Shown here: one piece after another, positions 36,540 through 38,090 of the stretch
Numbering within the stretch: the stretch's first letter is position 1
How the letters are laid out: the number at the start of each line of letters is the position of its first letter
Source: Methylovirgula sp.
Lineage (GTDB): Bacteria; Pseudomonadota; Alphaproteobacteria; Rhizobiales; Beijerinckiaceae
Assembly (NCBI GenBank): GCA_031291555.1
Contig: JARLIV010000171.1
Location: forward strand, 1-38,090
Length of the DNA stretch: 38,090 nt
Reading direction: 5' to 3'
Translations under genes and position numbers: made by a program
The notes under the pieces: model-generated
What the model was told of the DNA's origin: nothing
Seen by the model: the letters and a program-made list of their open reading frames with translations, nothing else
Database searches by the model: none

Positions 36540-36979
36540 CAGGTATTCAGGTTCAATGGCTGGTCCCTGGCGGCCCGGCGCCAGCTGCCGCACTGGGGAC
36601 GCCCGGCGCGACTTGGCCGCAGCAGCTTTTCGCCGCGGGCCTGATCGCCGATCCGACGATCGAGTCTGCGACTGCCCATCTGCTGGATGGATGGCAGGTT
36701 GTATCGGCCGATACCTTAGCTGTGTCTGGCCAGATGCTATCCGTCGATACGACGGGTGGCCCGGTGGTGATTACGTTGCCCGAGGGCGGCGGATTTGTTG
36801 CCCTACGCGACAATGCTGGCACCTGGGCGATGCATAACGTCACGGTCAATGGCGGCGGCTCGCTGATCGGCGGAAGCCCGACCTATGTCCTCGACACCAC
36901 GGGTTATCGCGTGGACTTTTCCCAGGTCGTGGGTGCCTGGCGCTATGCGCTTTCCTACAATTATGGGGCAAACTCATGA
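36536..36979 (+). CDS. Hypothetical beta-rich fibre-associated protein
   Basis: 147 residues. It has Pro/Gly-rich N-terminus (VQWLVPGGPAPAAALGTPGA) then SGQMLSVDTTGGPVVITLPE, and DNAGTWAMHNVTVNGGGSLI-G-G, Y-R-V-D-F, G-A-W-R-Y-A-L-S-Y-N. The middle matches the short beta repeats that occur in phage fibre and neck-appendage proteins. Coupled by 4-nt overlaps. Probably an accessory fibre protein. Confidence 0.65.
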   Translation: MTGIQVQWLVPGGPAPAAALGTPGATWPQQLFAAGLIADPTIESATAHLLDGWQVVSADTLAVSGQMLSVDTTGGPVVITLPEGGGFVALRDNAGTWAMHNVTVNGGGSLIGGSPTYVLDTTGYRVDFSQVVGAWRYALSYNYGANS

Positions 36980-37638
36980 CCAATCCGGCACTGAGCGCTA
37001 ACTTGCCAGCTACCGACGCAACGCTGCAACTGATCAAGACGCTCCTCGCCGGAGTGCTGACCATTGGCTTGCCGGTCGGAGCAGCGAAGGAGTCAGGCGG
37101 CAATCTCGACACGATCGCGGCAAAGATCAGCGCGGCTGCAACCGCGCTCGCGGGAACGCTGGAGGTCAGCGCGACCGCGTTGCCCCTGCCATCCGGAGCA
37201 GCCAAGGAAGCCGGTGGCAATCTCGATACGATCGCGGCGAAGATCAGCGCGACTGCCGCCGCCCAGGCGACCGGAAACGCTGCCCTGGGCGCAATTGCGA
37301 CACCCTTCGCCGCCGCGACATCGGCTGCTGTCAGCGGAACGCAAAGTGGCCCAGGCACTACGATCGTCGGCCCTTTTACGCCGAATTTGACCCGACCGAT
37401 CCATATCGAGGCAGTGGGATCCGGCGGCGCTGCGGGAACCGTCCAGGTCATGCGCTCGATCGACGGCGGTGTGACCAAGAACGGCCTAACTGCGGCAGGC
37501 GCCACATGGGCCAGTTTCACCGCCGCCAATGGCGTGATCGCCAATGAACCGGTCTGGTCGCCGACCAGCGCTCTCGAAATCTTCTATGTCGTCTTAACCC
37601 TGACTGCCGGCAGCGTGACGGCAGAGTTGTTCCAATGA
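36976..37638 (+). CDS. Fibre-region protein with internal repeat
   Basis: 220 residues. Two copies of the unit GAAKE-S/A-GGNLDTIAAKISA (residues about 35-56 and 74-95) stand in the first half, each following L-P-V/S. The C-terminal half is a beta domain (TTIVGPFTPNLTRPIHIEAV, then VQVMRSIDGGVTKNGLTAAG, ALEIFYVVLTLTAG). It looks like a virion surface protein. Coupled to both neighbours by 4-nt overlaps. No named family. Confidence 0.6.
   Translation: MTNPALSANLPATDATLQLIKTLLAGVLTIGLPVGAAKESGGNLDTIAAKISAAATALAGTLEVSATALPLPSGAAKEAGGNLDTIAAKISATAAAQATGNAALGAIATPFAAATSAAVSGTQSGPGTTIVGPFTPNLTRPIHIEAVGSGGAAGTVQVMRSIDGGVTKNGLTAAGATWASFTAANGVIANEPVWSPTSALEIFYVVLTLTAGSVTAELFQ
37078..37260 (+). repeat. 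Internal direct repeat, two 66-bp units, offset 117 bp
   Basis: Units 37078-37143 and 37195-37260 share most bases and encode GAAKE-x-GGNLDTIAAKISA. An internal duplication within a fibre-region gene could make it prone to recombination. Confidence 0.85.
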
Positions 37639-38090
37639 GGTCCGCCATGATCAACGTTCTTCGCGCGCTTGCCGCGCTCACGCTCATGCTGCTGGCGCTT
37701 CCGCCCACCGCGCTCGCCCAGATCGATACCACCGCGCGCGGTATTGCTTCCCAGGCCAAGGCCACAGCCGCGACCGCGCAAAGCACCGCGACCGCTGCGC
37801 AGAGCACCGCCGCGCTACCCGCCACAGTCACGATCTACGCCAAGGCCTATGGCGTGGTCGCCGATGGCGCCACCGCGAACGATACCCCGCTGGCCAACGC
37901 GATCACCGCCGCCGCCACAGCCGCCAGCACGTATGCCAATGCCCAGTTTTACGAGGTCGTGCTGCCCGCCGGACAGATCCGCATCACGCAACCGCTCGTG
38001 GTGATGCAGCCGATGACCAATGTCGGCTTCCGCCTGCGCGGCGCGGGCCGCAACGGCACCGTCATCCTGGCCGATTTTGCCAGCACACAG
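37635..38090 (+). CDS. Beta-helix tailspike-like protein with apparent signal peptide (partial, runs off the end)
   Basis: The frame is open to the window end (152 residues seen). ATG 37635 overlaps the preceding stop; ATG 37647 is an alternative. The start MRSAMINVLRALAALTLMLL followed by A-L-P-P-T-A-L-A-Q looks like a Sec signal with an A-x-A cleavage site. After a low-complexity Ala/Thr/Gln stretch (33-62) comes TIYAKAYGVVADGATANDTP (66-85), the usual entry of pectate-lyase-type right-handed beta-helices, then FYEVVLPAGQIRITQPLVV. It may be a polysaccharide-binding or -degrading spike. A signal peptide is odd for a virion protein. The remainder is outside. Confidence 0.75.
   Translation, partial: MRSAMINVLRALAALTLMLLALPPTALAQIDTTARGIASQAKATAATAQSTATAAQSTAALPATVTIYAKAYGVVADGATANDTPLANAITAAATAASTYANAQFYEVVLPAGQIRITQPLVVMQPMTNVGFRLRGAGRNGTVILADFASTQ

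Noticed and set aside
1-38090. Transposable Mu-like phage
   Set aside because: The tail is Mu-like, but no MuA/MuB transposase is seen, the head is lambda-like, and the left end is a tRNA attachment site.

Overview
The window is the left and central part of an integrated tailed prophage in a GC-rich alphaproteobacterium, probably a sphingomonad. The host guess rests on the GC-rich codon use, a GapR/DUF2312 gene, and small-protein families I associate with sphingomonad prophages. Positions 1-353 look like host DNA: the start of a MarR-family regulator, then an intergenic stretch. At 354-371 the sequence reads, on the minus strand, as the last 17-18 nt of a tRNA (T-stem strand, 7-nt acceptor strand, G discriminator, CCA), best matching tRNA-Asn. 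This is the expected attL remnant of integration into a tRNA gene. The prophage runs rightward from there and past the end of the window.

Early/lysogeny half (448-12925). About 24 tightly packed minus-strand genes, mostly overlapping by 1-8 nt, run leftward from a Cro/YdaS-like gene (11664-11975). They include CII-like, GapR, winged-helix, DUF5131 (Gp37/Gp68), ASCH/PUA-like, HerA/FtsK-like ATPase, seven-repeat Myb/SANT-like, Cys-rich zinc-ribbon-like and AAA ATPase proteins, and finally an AlpA/excisionase-like regulator beside attL. A strong minus-strand terminator (10847-10899) splits the operon after its first three genes. A divergent switch region (11976-12062) carries repeated ATAGG/CCTAT half-sites between cro and a short cI-like repressor. 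A small membrane-anchored protein is translationally coupled to the repressor.

Middle (12926-16320). Two regulatory-looking genes on the plus strand (LexA-type winged helix; C-terminal HTH-like protein), a short intergenic segment with a repeated 19-bp motif, several small genes including a DUF3164 member, and a probable packaging region just before the terminase genes.

Late half (16321-38090). A lambda-type head module (Nu1-like small terminase, GpA large terminase, gpW, lambda-family portal, S49 protease, separate scaffold-like protein, decoration protein D, capsid protein E, FII-like joiner) is joined to a Mu-type contractile tail module (tail-end protein, DUF2635, sheath gpL, tube gpM, gp41-like chaperone with a -1 frameshift extension, lysozyme-bearing tape measure, gpN, gpP, gp45, gp46, gp47, gp48). 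Fibre and tailspike genes follow. The last gene, a beta-helix tailspike-like protein with an apparent signal peptide, is cut by the window end. No integrase, lysis genes, Mu transposase or canonical replicative helicase/primase are visible. Integrase and lysis genes are presumably to the right.

The strongest observations are: a textbook -1 frameshift signal (T TTT TTC plus hairpin) in the tail chaperone gene; the tRNA-derived attL; a cluster of GGTTGAC heptamers, three of them at exact 21-bp spacing, around the small terminase start (candidate packaging site); a seven-repeat Myb-like protein beside HerA-like and AAA ATPases in place of a recognisable replication module; and a 14-nt poly-C tract that sets the C-terminus of the AAA ATPase.
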